DNA of 64,000 nt, from positions 372,001 to 436,000 of the forward strand of contig NZ_JBDPZC010000003.1 in assembly GCF_039872765.1 (NCBI RefSeq). Reading direction: 5' to 3'. Made by a program: the position numbers and the translations under genes. The notes beneath the pieces are model-generated. The model saw only the letters and a program-made list of their open reading frames with translations. It had not been told where the DNA came from and searched no databases. Below, in pieces: positions 42,862 to 51,246 of this stretch. Origin of the DNA: Roseateles_B flavus (GTDB lineage: Bacteria; Pseudomonadota; Gammaproteobacteria; Burkholderiales; Burkholderiaceae_C). How positions within the stretch are numbered: position 1 is the stretch's first letter; every line of letters begins with the position of its first letter.

Positions 42862-43823
42862 CGGGCCATTGTTCCACCGGCGTCCTGCCAGCGCTGCCAC
42901 GCGCGCGACGCCGCCTGCACCGTCGCGTACTGCACCTCCACCATGGCGGCCAGGTCCGCGCCATAGCCGCCGGCCATGCTCAGGGCCACGGGGATGCGGC
43001 GCTGCCAGAGCCAGTCCAGCACGCGCTCGTCCCGCGCCAGCAGGCCGGCCGCGCTGAGCTTCAGGCGCCCCAGCCGATCGCCCTCGTGCGGATCGGCGCC
43101 CGCCAGGTAGAAGGCCAGGCCGGGCGGGTGCGCCTGCGTGCGTCGATCGACCTCGGCCAGGGCCTCGTCCAGCGCGGCCAGGTAGGCCGCATCGGCGGTG
43201 CCGTCGGGCAGTTCCACATCCAGGCTGCTGGCCTCCTTGCGGAAGGGGAAGTTGCGGGCGCCGTGCAGGGACAGGGTGAAGACGCTGGGGTCGTCCCGGA
43301 AGATGGCGGCGGTGCCATTGCCCTGGTGCACGTCCAGGTCGATCACCAGCACCCGCAGGCCGGGGCAGGCGCTGCCCCGGCGGCCGTGCCATTCGGCCTG
43401 CATCAGCCGGGCGGCCACCGCCACGTCATTGAACACGCAGTAGCCGCTGCCCTTGTGGGCATAGGCGTGATGGGTGCCGCCGGCCAGGTTCATGGCCACG
43501 CCCTCGCTCAGGGCCGTGCGGGCGGCGGCGATGGTGGCGCCCACCGAATGGCGCGAGCGCACCGGCATGGCGGGCGACCAGGGGAAGCCGATCTCGCGCT
43601 GCTCGGCCTCGCTAAGGCGGCCGTCCAGCACCCGGGCGATGTAGTCCGGCTCATGGGCCAGGGCCAGCTCGCCCTCGCTGGCCGCGGGCGCCGGGCACAG
43701 CCACACCGCGCCGGGTTCGGCCTCCACGCGCTCCCGCAGCAGGCGGTACTTGGCCTGCGGGAAGCGGTGCTGGGCGGGCAGCTGCAAGGCGTGGGCGTCG
43801 GAGTGAAAGGCCTGCATGGGCAT
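42858..43823 (-). CDS. histone deacetylase-like amidohydrolase
   Basis: This is a 321-residue protein of the arginase/deacetylase fold. Active-site histidines are in GGTHHAYAHKGSGYCVFND; zinc ligands are in DLDVHQGNGTA (Asp and His) and AGADPHEGD (Asp). Bacterial members deacetylate small amides, polyamines or proteins. It is first in the operon with thioesterase, nitroreductase and 2-hydroxyacid dehydrogenase, which hints at catabolism of an acyl or amide compound. The start is 43823 or 43817; neither has a clear Shine-Dalgarno. Confidence 0.87.
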   Translation of the reverse strand: MPMQAFHSDAHALQLPAQHRFPQAKYRLLRERVEAEPGAVWLCPAPAASEGELALAHEPDYIARVLDGRLSEAEQREIGFPWSPAMPVRSRHSVGATIAAARTALSEGVAMNLAGGTHHAYAHKGSGYCVFNDVAVAARLMQAEWHGRRGSACPGLRVLVIDLDVHQGNGTAAIFRDDPSVFTLSLHGARNFPFRKEASSLDVELPDGTADAAYLAALDEALAEVDRRTQAHPPGLAFYLAGADPHEGDRLGRLKLSAAGLLARDERVLDWLWQRRIPVALSMAGGYGADLAAMVEVQYATVQAASRAWQRWQDAGGTMAR

Positions 43824-43902
43824 CGGGCGGCAGCCCGGCGGGGCGGAGATGGCGGCATCCTAGCCACAAACGCGCCCGGAGCGCCGGCCGCCACCGCCCC
43901 AA

Positions 43903-43940
43903 CGAAAAAACACCCCGGCAACTGGCGTCGCCGGGGTGTT
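43903..43940 (-). terminator. rho-independent terminator of the TonB receptor gene
   Basis: AACACCCCGGC (43909-43919) pairs perfectly with GCCGGGGTGTT (43930-43940). On the minus strand the stem is followed by a T6 run (bases 43905-43910 read as T). It is 43 bp past the receptor stop. Confidence 0.85.
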
Positions 43941-43983
43941 CCATGGAGCCGGCCTCAGCCGGTCAGGACCGGAGGTCCGGCCC

Positions 43984-46947
43984 TCAGAACTCGTACTGGG
44001 CCATCAGGCGCACGCGGCGCGGCTGCTGCACGGAGTTGGCGTCCGGCTGGCCATAGGCAGGACGGGGCGAGTTGATGCCGTTGTCCGACTGCTCGTCGAT
44101 GGCGCCGGGCGTGCGGGCGTTGAACACGTTCAGCAGGTCCACCGAGAAGGTCATGCCCTTCAGCGCGCGAGGCGTGTAGGTGGCCTGGAGGTTCAGCTCC
44201 TTGGTCCAGTCCAGGCGCCCTGCGGTACCGCGCGGCGTCAGCTTGCCCATGCAGTAGAACGAGGTGGAGCCGTAGTTGATCGACTGGGTGTCGATGGTGC
44301 CGGCATAGGTGCCCAGGCAGTTGCGGGGGCGGCCGCTCTGCAGGATCAGGTTCGCGCCCAGGCGCCATTCGTCGGTGGCGGCGTAGGAGCCCCACAGCTT
44401 GAAGGTATGGCGGCGATCGTTGGGCAGGTAGCCATCGGAGCCTTCCATCAGGCCCGGGTAGTCCCAGTCCTGGCCGATGCCGGCGTCGCGCTGGCCGATG
44501 TCCGACTTGACGTAGCCCTCGGTCGTGCCCTTGCTGAAGGCCAGCACGTAGGAGCCCTGCAGGCTCCACTTCTTGTCCCAGGCGCGCTCGACCGTGAACT
44601 CCAGCGCGTCATAGGTCCGCTTGGGCTTGACGGGGAAGCGCAGCGCCTCGGCCGGGATGGTCACCGCCGTCAGCTCGTGCTTGCCGTCGAGGTCGACATT
44701 GGCGGTCAGGTCCTTGCCGGGGTTGGCCAGGAAGCAGCGCTGGATGGTGTTCCCGATGCGGCGTGCCTGGGCTTCCGTGTACTTGCCGGACTTGCGGGCC
44801 CAGTCGTAGGCGCCTTCGAAGGCGCAGACGTCGTCCATCGAGTTCTTCAGCGCACGGTGGGTGTACTTGACGCCACCGGACCAGCGCTCCACCAGGGCCT
44901 TCTGGAAGCCGATGATGAACTCGTCCTGGAACATCGGCTTGATGTTGGGGTCGACGATGGTGCGGGGGTCCGGGGCCGTGCCGTCCGAGTTCATCTTGCG
45001 GTCGCCCAGCTTGGCCCCGAGGGCCGGCAGCTCGAGCTTGTCGGCACTGAAGCTGCCGCCGAACTGGTAGTAGTCGGTCCAGTCACCCTGCCTGCCGGAG
45101 AGGCGGACGTTGGTGTTCGCGTACACCGGGATGTAGTAGCGGCCCACGTTGGAGTAGACCTTCAGCTTGCCGTCGCCGGCCACGTCCCAGGCGGCGGCCA
45201 GGCGCGGTGCGTAGGTGTTCTTCACGTCGATGAAGGGAACGCCGTCACCATTCTTGTTCGTGAAGGCCTCGCTGCGCAGGCCCACGCTCACCAGCAGGTT
45301 CTTCGTCGCCTGCCAGTTGTCCTCGATGTACCAGGCCGAGTTCTCGGTGCGGAAATCACCACCGTTCTCGAAGTAGCGCACCGAGACCACGTCCTGCGTC
45401 GCCCCTGTGGCATTGGTGTAGCCGTTGGCCAGCTTGCCGCCCGCGGCCAGGGTGGTCAGGGTCCACCAGGACTTGGAGGCGCCCGGTGCCACGCTGCCGT
45501 CATGCGTCAGATAGACCTCGGAATCAAGGCCGGCGCGCAGCGTGTGCTTGGCGTTGAGCGCGTACTCGACGTCGAAGCGATAGGCCGTGCGCTTGTCCTT
45601 GGCCGCCGGGTCACCGACCGTGGTCTGGGTGGAGCAGCCGCGCAGGATGGCCTCGGGGCCACGCTCGTCGCTGATGTACTCGCAACCGCTGCTGGGGATG
45701 ATGGAGGAGCGGCTGTAGCGGCCCACGCCGTACAGGGCGGAGACGGTGAGGTCGTCGGTGAGCCAGCTGGTCCACTTGAGGATCTGGGTCGCGCCGCCGG
45801 TGGTGTAGACGTCGGTGCCCAGGTCGTCACCCCGCGCAGTCTCGTAGGCCTGGGGCGACTTGAAGTTGGCGCGGTTGCGCTCCGTCTTGTCGTTGAAGGC
45901 GGTCAGCTCCAGCAGGTTGTTCTTGGTGACGTTCCAGTCCAGCTTGAGCAGGTACTGGGGGGTCTTGTTGGTCTCGTCGTACTGCGTGTTGATCCCGTAC
46001 CAGCGCGTGCGCTCGTTCTGCAGCTGCACCAGGCCGAAGCCGTAGAGCGTGTCCTTGACCAGCGCGCCGCCCGCGTAGGCACTCACCTTGCGGCGGTCGA
46101 AGTCGCCCGGGCGGTTCATGGCCTGCCAGTCGCCCCACTTCGAGGCGTCGGTGCTGGCGTTCTTGAAGTAGATGGAAGACCCGCGCAGCGAGGCCGGCTC
46201 GAAGCTGGCGCTCACGCCGCCGTGCCATTCATCGGTGCCGCGCTTGGTCGTCACCGAGATCACGCCGCCCAGCGAGCGGCCGTACTCCGCGCCATAGCCG
46301 CCGGTCTTGACCTGCTGGTTGGCAATGCCTTCGAAGGGCACCGAGTTGAAGGCGATGCCGTTGACGATGTTGGTGACGTTGAAGCCATTGATGTAGTAGG
46401 CGTTCTCGGCCGGCGAGGCACCGCCCAGCGAAGGCACGTTGCCGATGCGACCGTCGCCGCGCACCGCGCCAGGCGCCAGCAGGGCGATGGCGGTGACGTC
46501 CCGCACGACGGGGATGCGGTCGATGTCCGCCTTGTTCAGCAGGGTGGCGCTTTCCGTCGACTTCATGTCGATGGTCTTGACCGCCGAGCCGGTCACGATC
46601 ACTTGATCCAGGGCATTGAAGTCAGCCACCGACCCTTTGCCGGGGACCACGGCAACGGTCTGCGTGCGGGTGCTGCCATCGCTTCGCGTCACCACCACCT
46701 GGTAATCGCCCGGGGGCAGCTGGCTCACCACGTAGCCGCCATCCTTGTCGACCGTGACCGTGCGGGTCAGGCCGACGGCCTTGTTCACGATGGTGATCCT
46801 GTCACCTGCGCGGGCCTGCCCGTTGATGGAGCCGGCGCTCTGCTGGGCCAGCACGGGCGTGGCACTCAGGGCGGCGCCCATGGCGATGGCCAGTGCCGAA
46901 CGCCGCAGGACGGCGGCCGTGGTCAGGCATTTTCTGGATTGGGACAT
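43984..46947 (-). CDS. Oar-like TonB-dependent outer-membrane receptor
   Basis: This is a 987-residue protein. A signal peptide ends near LSATPVLAQQ. A carboxypeptidase-regulatory-like domain at about 40-105 (GGYVVSQLPPGDYQVVV) is followed by a TonB-box-like DQVIVTGS, a plug (INGFNVTNIVNGIAF; GAEYGRSLGGVISVTTKRG) and a large barrel ending in the typical Phe. Oar-like receptors are linked to uptake or export of large substrates and proteins. Start 46947 has AGGA 8 nt upstream; 46962 is an alternative. A clear terminator follows. Confidence 0.88.
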   Translation of the reverse strand: MSQSRKCLTTAAVLRRSALAIAMGAALSATPVLAQQSAGSINGQARAGDRITIVNKAVGLTRTVTVDKDGGYVVSQLPPGDYQVVVTRSDGSTRTQTVAVVPGKGSVADFNALDQVIVTGSAVKTIDMKSTESATLLNKADIDRIPVVRDVTAIALLAPGAVRGDGRIGNVPSLGGASPAENAYYINGFNVTNIVNGIAFNSVPFEGIANQQVKTGGYGAEYGRSLGGVISVTTKRGTDEWHGGVSASFEPASLRGSSIYFKNASTDASKWGDWQAMNRPGDFDRRKVSAYAGGALVKDTLYGFGLVQLQNERTRWYGINTQYDETNKTPQYLLKLDWNVTKNNLLELTAFNDKTERNRANFKSPQAYETARGDDLGTDVYTTGGATQILKWTSWLTDDLTVSALYGVGRYSRSSIIPSSGCEYISDERGPEAILRGCSTQTTVGDPAAKDKRTAYRFDVEYALNAKHTLRAGLDSEVYLTHDGSVAPGASKSWWTLTTLAAGGKLANGYTNATGATQDVVSVRYFENGGDFRTENSAWYIEDNWQATKNLLVSVGLRSEAFTNKNGDGVPFIDVKNTYAPRLAAAWDVAGDGKLKVYSNVGRYYIPVYANTNVRLSGRQGDWTDYYQFGGSFSADKLELPALGAKLGDRKMNSDGTAPDPRTIVDPNIKPMFQDEFIIGFQKALVERWSGGVKYTHRALKNSMDDVCAFEGAYDWARKSGKYTEAQARRIGNTIQRCFLANPGKDLTANVDLDGKHELTAVTIPAEALRFPVKPKRTYDALEFTVERAWDKKWSLQGSYVLAFSKGTTEGYVKSDIGQRDAGIGQDWDYPGLMEGSDGYLPNDRRHTFKLWGSYAATDEWRLGANLILQSGRPRNCLGTYAGTIDTQSINYGSTSFYCMGKLTPRGTAGRLDWTKELNLQATYTPRALKGMTFSVDLLNVFNARTPGAIDEQSDNGINSPRPAYGQPDANSVQQPRRVRLMAQYEF

Positions 46948-47437
46948 AGTTGTTCCTGTCATCTGATTTGAATGTCATGACGCACACCGCCGGGCCGACC
47001 CTTGTGAGGCCGTGCAGATCCTCCTCGCGGCAGCAGTGCTCACGGATCATCCCGGCTGTCGCGCCGGGGCGAATCAGCGCCACCACACCTTGACAGCGGG
47101 CTCCAGCGCTGCCGGGTTGCTAACCCCCAGAAGAGCATCCCTCACAATCCGGCCCTGACCCAGGAAGACGCGGGGCTGCCGGCCAGGCGCAGGCTGCGCG
47201 GCGGGACCGTGACAGGCGCATCGCAATGGCCGCTATCCGGACATCCGCGCGCGGGCGCCGGCACGCAGTTGCCTCGCGGCGACGTTTCGTGCGCAGGACG
47301 TTTCAATTGCTTGCGAAGTTCGCTGCTCGCCCCGATGTGGCTGGCCCCCTGCAGGGCCCACGGCCGCAGACACAGCGCTGCTGTGACCCGGCTGTGACGA
47401 TCCTCCCGGATCGTCGCTTTCCCGCCGATTTGCCCCC
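46948..47437. other. intergenic gap upstream of the TonB receptor and phaP
   Basis: This is the divergent gap between the receptor and the phaP promoter region. I see no convincing gene or RNA. Open frames here lack ribosome sites. The receptor promoter must lie here but no clear -35/-10 pair stands out. Confidence 0.4.
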
Positions 47438-47458
47438 TTTTGCTGCATCGCAGCAAAA
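47438..47458. promoter_or_regulatory. perfect dyad TTTTGCTGC-ATC-GCAGCAAAA upstream of phaP
   Basis: This is a 9+9-bp inverted repeat with core CTGC-N3-GCAG, matching what is known of PhaR operators (TGC-rich, CTGC-N3-GCAG in Paracoccus). It ends 5 bp before the putative -35 of phaP. PhaR represses phasin genes and is released by polyhydroxyalkanoate. Confidence 0.7.
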
Positions 47459-47463
47459 AGTGC

Positions 47464-47492
47464 TTGCAAGCCGCCCCGGAAGCCTCCACAAT
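47464..47492 (+). promoter_or_regulatory. sigma70-like promoter of phaP
   Basis: TTGCAA (47464-47469) and CACAAT (47487-47492) are separated by 17 bp and lie about 90 bp before the phaP start codon. The element is bracketed by two TGC-rich dyads. Confidence 0.55.
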
Positions 47493-47499
47493 TCATTTC

Positions 47500-47516
47500 A
47501 TGTTGCAGTGCAACAT
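47500..47516. promoter_or_regulatory. 17-bp palindrome ATGTTGCA-G-TGCAACAT at the phaP start-site region
   Basis: This perfect 8+8 inverted repeat with TTGCAGTGCAA core starts 8 bp after the putative -10. A protein bound here would overlap the transcription start. The TGC-rich half-sites resemble the upstream dyad, suggesting a second PhaR-type operator. Confidence 0.65.
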
Positions 47517-47582
47517 TATCGCTGTCACCAAGTATCCATCAGGAATCCCGCGGGTCGCCCCGCTCAGACTTAGGAGAGCATC

Positions 47583-48140
47583 ATGCTGACTGCTGAACAA
47601 ATCTTCGCCGCCCACAAGGCCAATATCGAGACCCTGTTCGGTCTGACCAACAAGGCTTTCGAAGGCGTGGAGAAGCTGGTCGAGCTGAACCTGCAGGTGG
47701 CCAAGGCCACCCTGGCTGAAGCCGCCGAGAACACCCAGGCCGCCCTGTCCGTGAAGGACGCGCAAGAGCTGCTGGCCCTGCAGACCTCGCTGCTGCAACC
47801 CAGCGCCGAGAAGGCCGCCGCCTACAGCCGTCACCTGTACGACATCGCCACCGCCACCAACGCCGAAGTGGCCAAGGTCGCCGAGGCCCAGTTCGCCGAA
47901 GCGCAGACCAAGTTCAACGCCGTGGTCGACACCGCTGCCAAGAACGCCCCGGCCGGCACCGAGAACGCCGTGGCCCTGGTGAAGTCCGCCGTGGCCGCCG
48001 CCAACAACGCCATCGAGAACATCCAGAAGGCCGCCAAGCAAGCCACCGAAGTGGCCGAGGCCAACTTCGAGGCCGTGACCAACACCGCCGTGAAGGCCTC
48101 GCAAGGCAGCAGCCGCGCCAAGCGTTCCGCCTCCGCCTGA
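47583..48140 (+). CDS. phaP: phasin (PHA granule-associated protein)
   Basis: This 185-residue, Ala-rich, all-helical protein has the phasin-family opening MLTAEQIFAAHKANIETLFG and repeated amphipathic helices (KLVELNLQVAKATL, QTSLLQPSAEKAAAY). Phasins coat polyhydroxyalkanoate granules and are made in large amounts during storage. AGGAGAG precedes the start, and codon use is strongly biased to preferred codons, in line with high expression. It has its own promoter, two likely PhaR dyads and a terminator. Confidence 0.93.
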   Translation: MLTAEQIFAAHKANIETLFGLTNKAFEGVEKLVELNLQVAKATLAEAAENTQAALSVKDAQELLALQTSLLQPSAEKAAAYSRHLYDIATATNAEVAKVAEAQFAEAQTKFNAVVDTAAKNAPAGTENAVALVKSAVAAANNAIENIQKAAKQATEVAEANFEAVTNTAVKASQGSSRAKRSASA

Positions 48141-48197
48141 ATCTGACGAGTTGTCTCCTCGGTACCCCGTGGTGACCGCGTCACCCAGGTACCCTTG

Positions 48198-48229
48198 AAG
48201 CCCGATGCCTTGTGCCTCGGGCTTTTTTT
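48198..48229 (+). terminator. rho-independent terminator of phaP
   Basis: AAGCCCGA (48198-48205) pairs with TCGGGCTT (48217-48224) and is followed by a T-run (48223-48229). It is 57 bp past the phaP stop. A second dyad, GGTGAC-CGC-GTCACC, sits between stop and terminator. Confidence 0.85.
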
Positions 48230-48285
48230 ATGGACTTCCCCGGGCCTGACCTCCGTGCAGGCGCTGCTAGCATCCGCGCCTGACC

Positions 48286-49176
48286 ATGAGCGAGCGCGCC
48301 GCCCCTTCCCTTGTCGACTGCCCCAATTGCGAGGCGCCGCTGGCCCGGCCTCCCGCGCCTTTCTGTGCGCAGTGCGGCCAGGAGGCGCGGGTCCGGGCGC
48401 CCACGCTGATGGAGTTCCTCCAGCAGTTCGGCGGGGCCTACATCTCCACCGAAGGCGCCCTGTGGCGCACGCTGAAGCTGCTGCTGACGCGACCCGGCGC
48501 CCTGACGGCGGACTACCTGCGCGGCAAGCGCCGCAGCCATGTGCTGCCCCTGCGCCTGTACCTCACCATCAGCGTGCTGACCCTGGCCCTGCTGAAGCTC
48601 CTGGGCCATGCGCCCTTCAGCGAGGAGAAAGCCGAACGCACCCGCCAGAGCCTGCAGACTGGCACCTTCTCCGTGGTGGGGATCCCGCCGGTCGTGCTGG
48701 CCATGGAGCACCGGCAGTTCGTCTGCACCGGGCTGCCGGACTGGTACTGCACGCGCGCCCGGGCCCGGCTGGAGCAGGATCCCGGCACCGTGGTGCAGGC
48801 CGTGCAGGCGGCGCCGGAGCAGGTCATCGGCAGCATGGGGCGGGCGATGTTCGTGCTGCTGCCGGTCTTCGCCCTGCTGCTGAAGCTGCTGCAATGGCGC
48901 CGTGACGGCCAGGGCCTGCGCTACACCGAGCACCTGGTCTTCGCCCTGCACCTGCACTGCGTGTGGTTTCTGGCCCTGTGGGCGGTCGCGCTGCCGTCCC
49001 CGCTGCCCCTGGGCGCGCTGGCGTGGAGCCAGGGCTACACCCTGCTGGCCCTGCGCAGGGTCTACGGGCGCGGCTGGTGGGGCACGGCCTGGCGGGCCGT
49101 GCTGCTGCTGGCGACGCAGGCCGTGCTGATATTCGGCATGTTCATCCTCTCCGTCCTCTGGTCCGTGGTCTCATGA
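48286..49176 (+). CDS. DUF3667-type membrane protein with zinc ribbon (copy 1)
   Basis: This is a 296-residue protein. An N-terminal zinc ribbon (CPNC ... CAQCG) precedes the shared block FLQQFGGAYISTEGALWRTL. About five hydrophobic helices follow. RRYTEHLVFALH-like sequence (RYTEHLVFALHLHCVWFL) is present. DUF3667 function is not known. Its stop overlaps the start of a paralogue by 4 bp. The two share the same N-terminal ribbon and the EHLVFALH motif, indicating tandem duplication. Confidence 0.8.
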   Translation: MSERAAPSLVDCPNCEAPLARPPAPFCAQCGQEARVRAPTLMEFLQQFGGAYISTEGALWRTLKLLLTRPGALTADYLRGKRRSHVLPLRLYLTISVLTLALLKLLGHAPFSEEKAERTRQSLQTGTFSVVGIPPVVLAMEHRQFVCTGLPDWYCTRARARLEQDPGTVVQAVQAAPEQVIGSMGRAMFVLLPVFALLLKLLQWRRDGQGLRYTEHLVFALHLHCVWFLALWAVALPSPLPLGALAWSQGYTLLALRRVYGRGWWGTAWRAVLLLATQAVLIFGMFILSVLWSVVS

Positions 49177-50180
49177 ACTGGTTTCGCAGGCAGTTGCTGG
49201 TCCCCTCCCCCGTGCCCGGCCACTGCGCCAACTGCGGCAGCGCGCTGCCCGAGCCGCGGCCGCGCTTCTGCGGCCACTGCGGCCAGGAGACCGAAGTCAA
49301 GGCGCCCTCGCTGGGCGAGTTCATCCAGCAGTTCGGCGGCGCCTACTTCTCCACCGAGGGCGCGCTGTGGCGCACGCTGTGGCGGCTCTTCATCCCCGGG
49401 CAGCTGACGCTGGAGTACTTCGCGGGCCGCCGCCGGCATTACGTGCTGCCGCTGCGGCTGTACCTGACGATGTCCGTGGTGTTGCTGCTGGCCCTGCGCT
49501 TCAACAGCCAGCTGGAATGGACGGACGACGCGCCCGCCGACGGTCCGCCCGCGGCCGCCTCCGCGCCACAGTCCACGCCGCAGGCCGGCACCGGTGCGCT
49601 GAAACCGGCCCGGGTGGCCAGCGGGCCACAGCGGGTGCACCGCGGCCTGATCATCGACGACAAGGACCGCGCCGAGCTGACCATGATCGAGCTGGGCGGC
49701 TGGCGGGCCGGCATGCACCAGGGGAAGTTCTACTGCGAAGGCTTCAGTGACAAGGTCTGCAAGCGCCTCGAACGCCGCCTCACGGCCGACCCGGAGACCG
49801 CCCGGCAAGAGTTCGCCGACCTCCCCTCCCGGGCCCTGGACCACCTCGGCCAGGCCATGTTCGTGCTGCTGCCGGCCTTCGCGCTGTGGCTCAAGCTGCT
49901 CTACGTGGACAAGCGCCGCCGCTACACCGAGCACCTGGTCTTCGCCCTGCACCAGCACGCCTTCTGGTTCGCGATGCTGGCCCTGCTGACGCTGAAGGCC
50001 GAGCCGGTGGCGGTGTTCTGCGCGCTGGCCATGGTGGTCCACCCGCTGCTCGCCCTGCACCGCGTCTACGGCACGCGCTGGTGGAGCACCCTGCCCCGCG
50101 CCTTCGGCCTGATGGTGGCTTACACCGTCAGCCTGGGCCTGGTGATGACGGCCGTGTTCATCTACCTGTTCGCGTCTTAG
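49173..50180 (+). CDS. DUF3667-type membrane protein with zinc ribbon (copy 2)
   Basis: This is a 335-residue paralogue of the preceding gene, with zinc ribbon CANC ... CGHCGQE, FIQQFGGAYFSTEGALWRTL and RYTEHLVFALHQHAFWF. It differs by a longer Pro/Ala-rich loop at about 125-165 (between helices) carrying two cysteines downstream (FYCEGF, KVCKRL). The ATG at 49173 is within the ATGA overlap. Its 3' end overlaps the convergent patatin gene by 23 bp. Function unknown. Confidence 0.8.
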   Translation: MNWFRRQLLVPSPVPGHCANCGSALPEPRPRFCGHCGQETEVKAPSLGEFIQQFGGAYFSTEGALWRTLWRLFIPGQLTLEYFAGRRRHYVLPLRLYLTMSVVLLLALRFNSQLEWTDDAPADGPPAAASAPQSTPQAGTGALKPARVASGPQRVHRGLIIDDKDRAELTMIELGGWRAGMHQGKFYCEGFSDKVCKRLERRLTADPETARQEFADLPSRALDHLGQAMFVLLPAFALWLKLLYVDKRRRYTEHLVFALHQHAFWFAMLALLTLKAEPVAVFCALAMVVHPLLALHRVYGTRWWSTLPRAFGLMVAYTVSLGLVMTAVFIYLFAS

Positions 50181-51117
50181 CCGCCAGACGCTGGCGCAGC
50201 TGGGGCATGGCGGCCAGCGCAGCCTCGCGCCCCGCCTGGATGCTGCGCTTGCGGGCCGAGAAGTCGGCGCTGCCCACGCCCTCCAGTCTGGGGCGGATGA
50301 TGACGTCCGCCTCGCGCAGCTCGAAGTTGTTGATGGAGCGGCCCATGATGGAGAAGGTCTGCAGCAGCATGCGCATGGCGTCGCCGGGCGGCTTGGCCTC
50401 GGGCGGCTCGGAGATGTCCACCGCGACGACCAGCTCGGCGCCCATCTGCTTGGCGAAGCGCACCGGCACCGGCGCCACCAGGCCGCCGTCCACATACTCG
50501 CGCTGGCCGATCTTGACCGGCTGGAACACCGCCGGCACCGAGCTGGAGGCGCGCACCGCGGCGCCCGTGTCGCCGGTGCGGAAGAGGATGGGCGAGCCGT
50601 CCGAGAGGTCGGTGGCGACGATGCCCAGCGGCAGGGGCATCTGCTCGATCAGGCGGTGGCCGGTCTTCTCACGCACGAAGCGCGCCAGCGCCTCGCCGCG
50701 GATCAGGCCCCGGGTGGGGAAGGCCCAGTCGGTGATGGCGCCCTCGTCCATGGACTCGGCCATCTGGGCCAGCTCCTTGCCGTTCTTGCCCGAGGCGTAG
50801 AGCGAGGCCACCAGGCTGCCCGCCGAGGTGCCCGCCACCAGATCGACCTTGATGCCGTTCTCCTCCAGCACCTGGATCACGCCGATGTGCGCGAAGCCCC
50901 GCGCCGCGCCGCCGCCCAGGGCCAGGCCCAGCTTGGGTGGCTTCGGGGGCGGCAGGGGCACGACGGGGTCGACCGGCTGCACGGGCTGGGGCGGCGGTGT
51001 CTCCGTGCCGGGGTTGCGGGTGGGCGCGGTGGCGCAGGCGGCCAGGCCCAGGGCGAGCAGGGCCGCCAAAGCGGCACGACGGGGGCGGACAGTGGCCGCA
51101 ATATCAGACGATCGCAT
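50158..51117 (-). CDS. RssA-like patatin-family lipoprotein
   Basis: This is a 319-residue protein. A lipoprotein signal ends LAAC (Cys28). A Pro-rich linker leads to a patatin domain with oxyanion-hole GGGAARG (about 68-74), nucleophile Ser98 in GTSAG and catalytic Asp210 in DGG. The family comprises lipid acyl hydrolases. It lies divergently from the second patatin gene at 51247, so two patatins share a 129-bp divergent promoter region. The 3' end overlaps the DUF3667 gene by 23 bp on the other strand. Confidence 0.87.
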   Translation of the reverse strand: MRSSDIAATVRPRRAALAALLALGLAACATAPTRNPGTETPPPQPVQPVDPVVPLPPPKPPKLGLALGGGAARGFAHIGVIQVLEENGIKVDLVAGTSAGSLVASLYASGKNGKELAQMAESMDEGAITDWAFPTRGLIRGEALARFVREKTGHRLIEQMPLPLGIVATDLSDGSPILFRTGDTGAAVRASSSVPAVFQPVKIGQREYVDGGLVAPVPVRFAKQMGAELVVAVDISEPPEAKPPGDAMRMLLQTFSIMGRSINNFELREADVIIRPRLEGVGSADFSARKRSIQAGREAALAAMPQLRQRLAAKTRTGR

Positions 51118-51246
51118 GGCGCGGCATTCTATTGAGCCGGCCGGCACTGCGGCGCCGGGGCCACGTCTTGCCTCCCCGCCGCCGGGCGCGATGCCACAAT
51201 GCAGCAGCGCCTGCGCCTGCCAGGCGCGCCCACCGGGGAGTCGTGC

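Noticed and set aside
47142..47573. Several short open frames in the phaP upstream region
   Set aside because: They overlap one another on both strands, lack ribosome sites and coincide with promoter/operator sequence.
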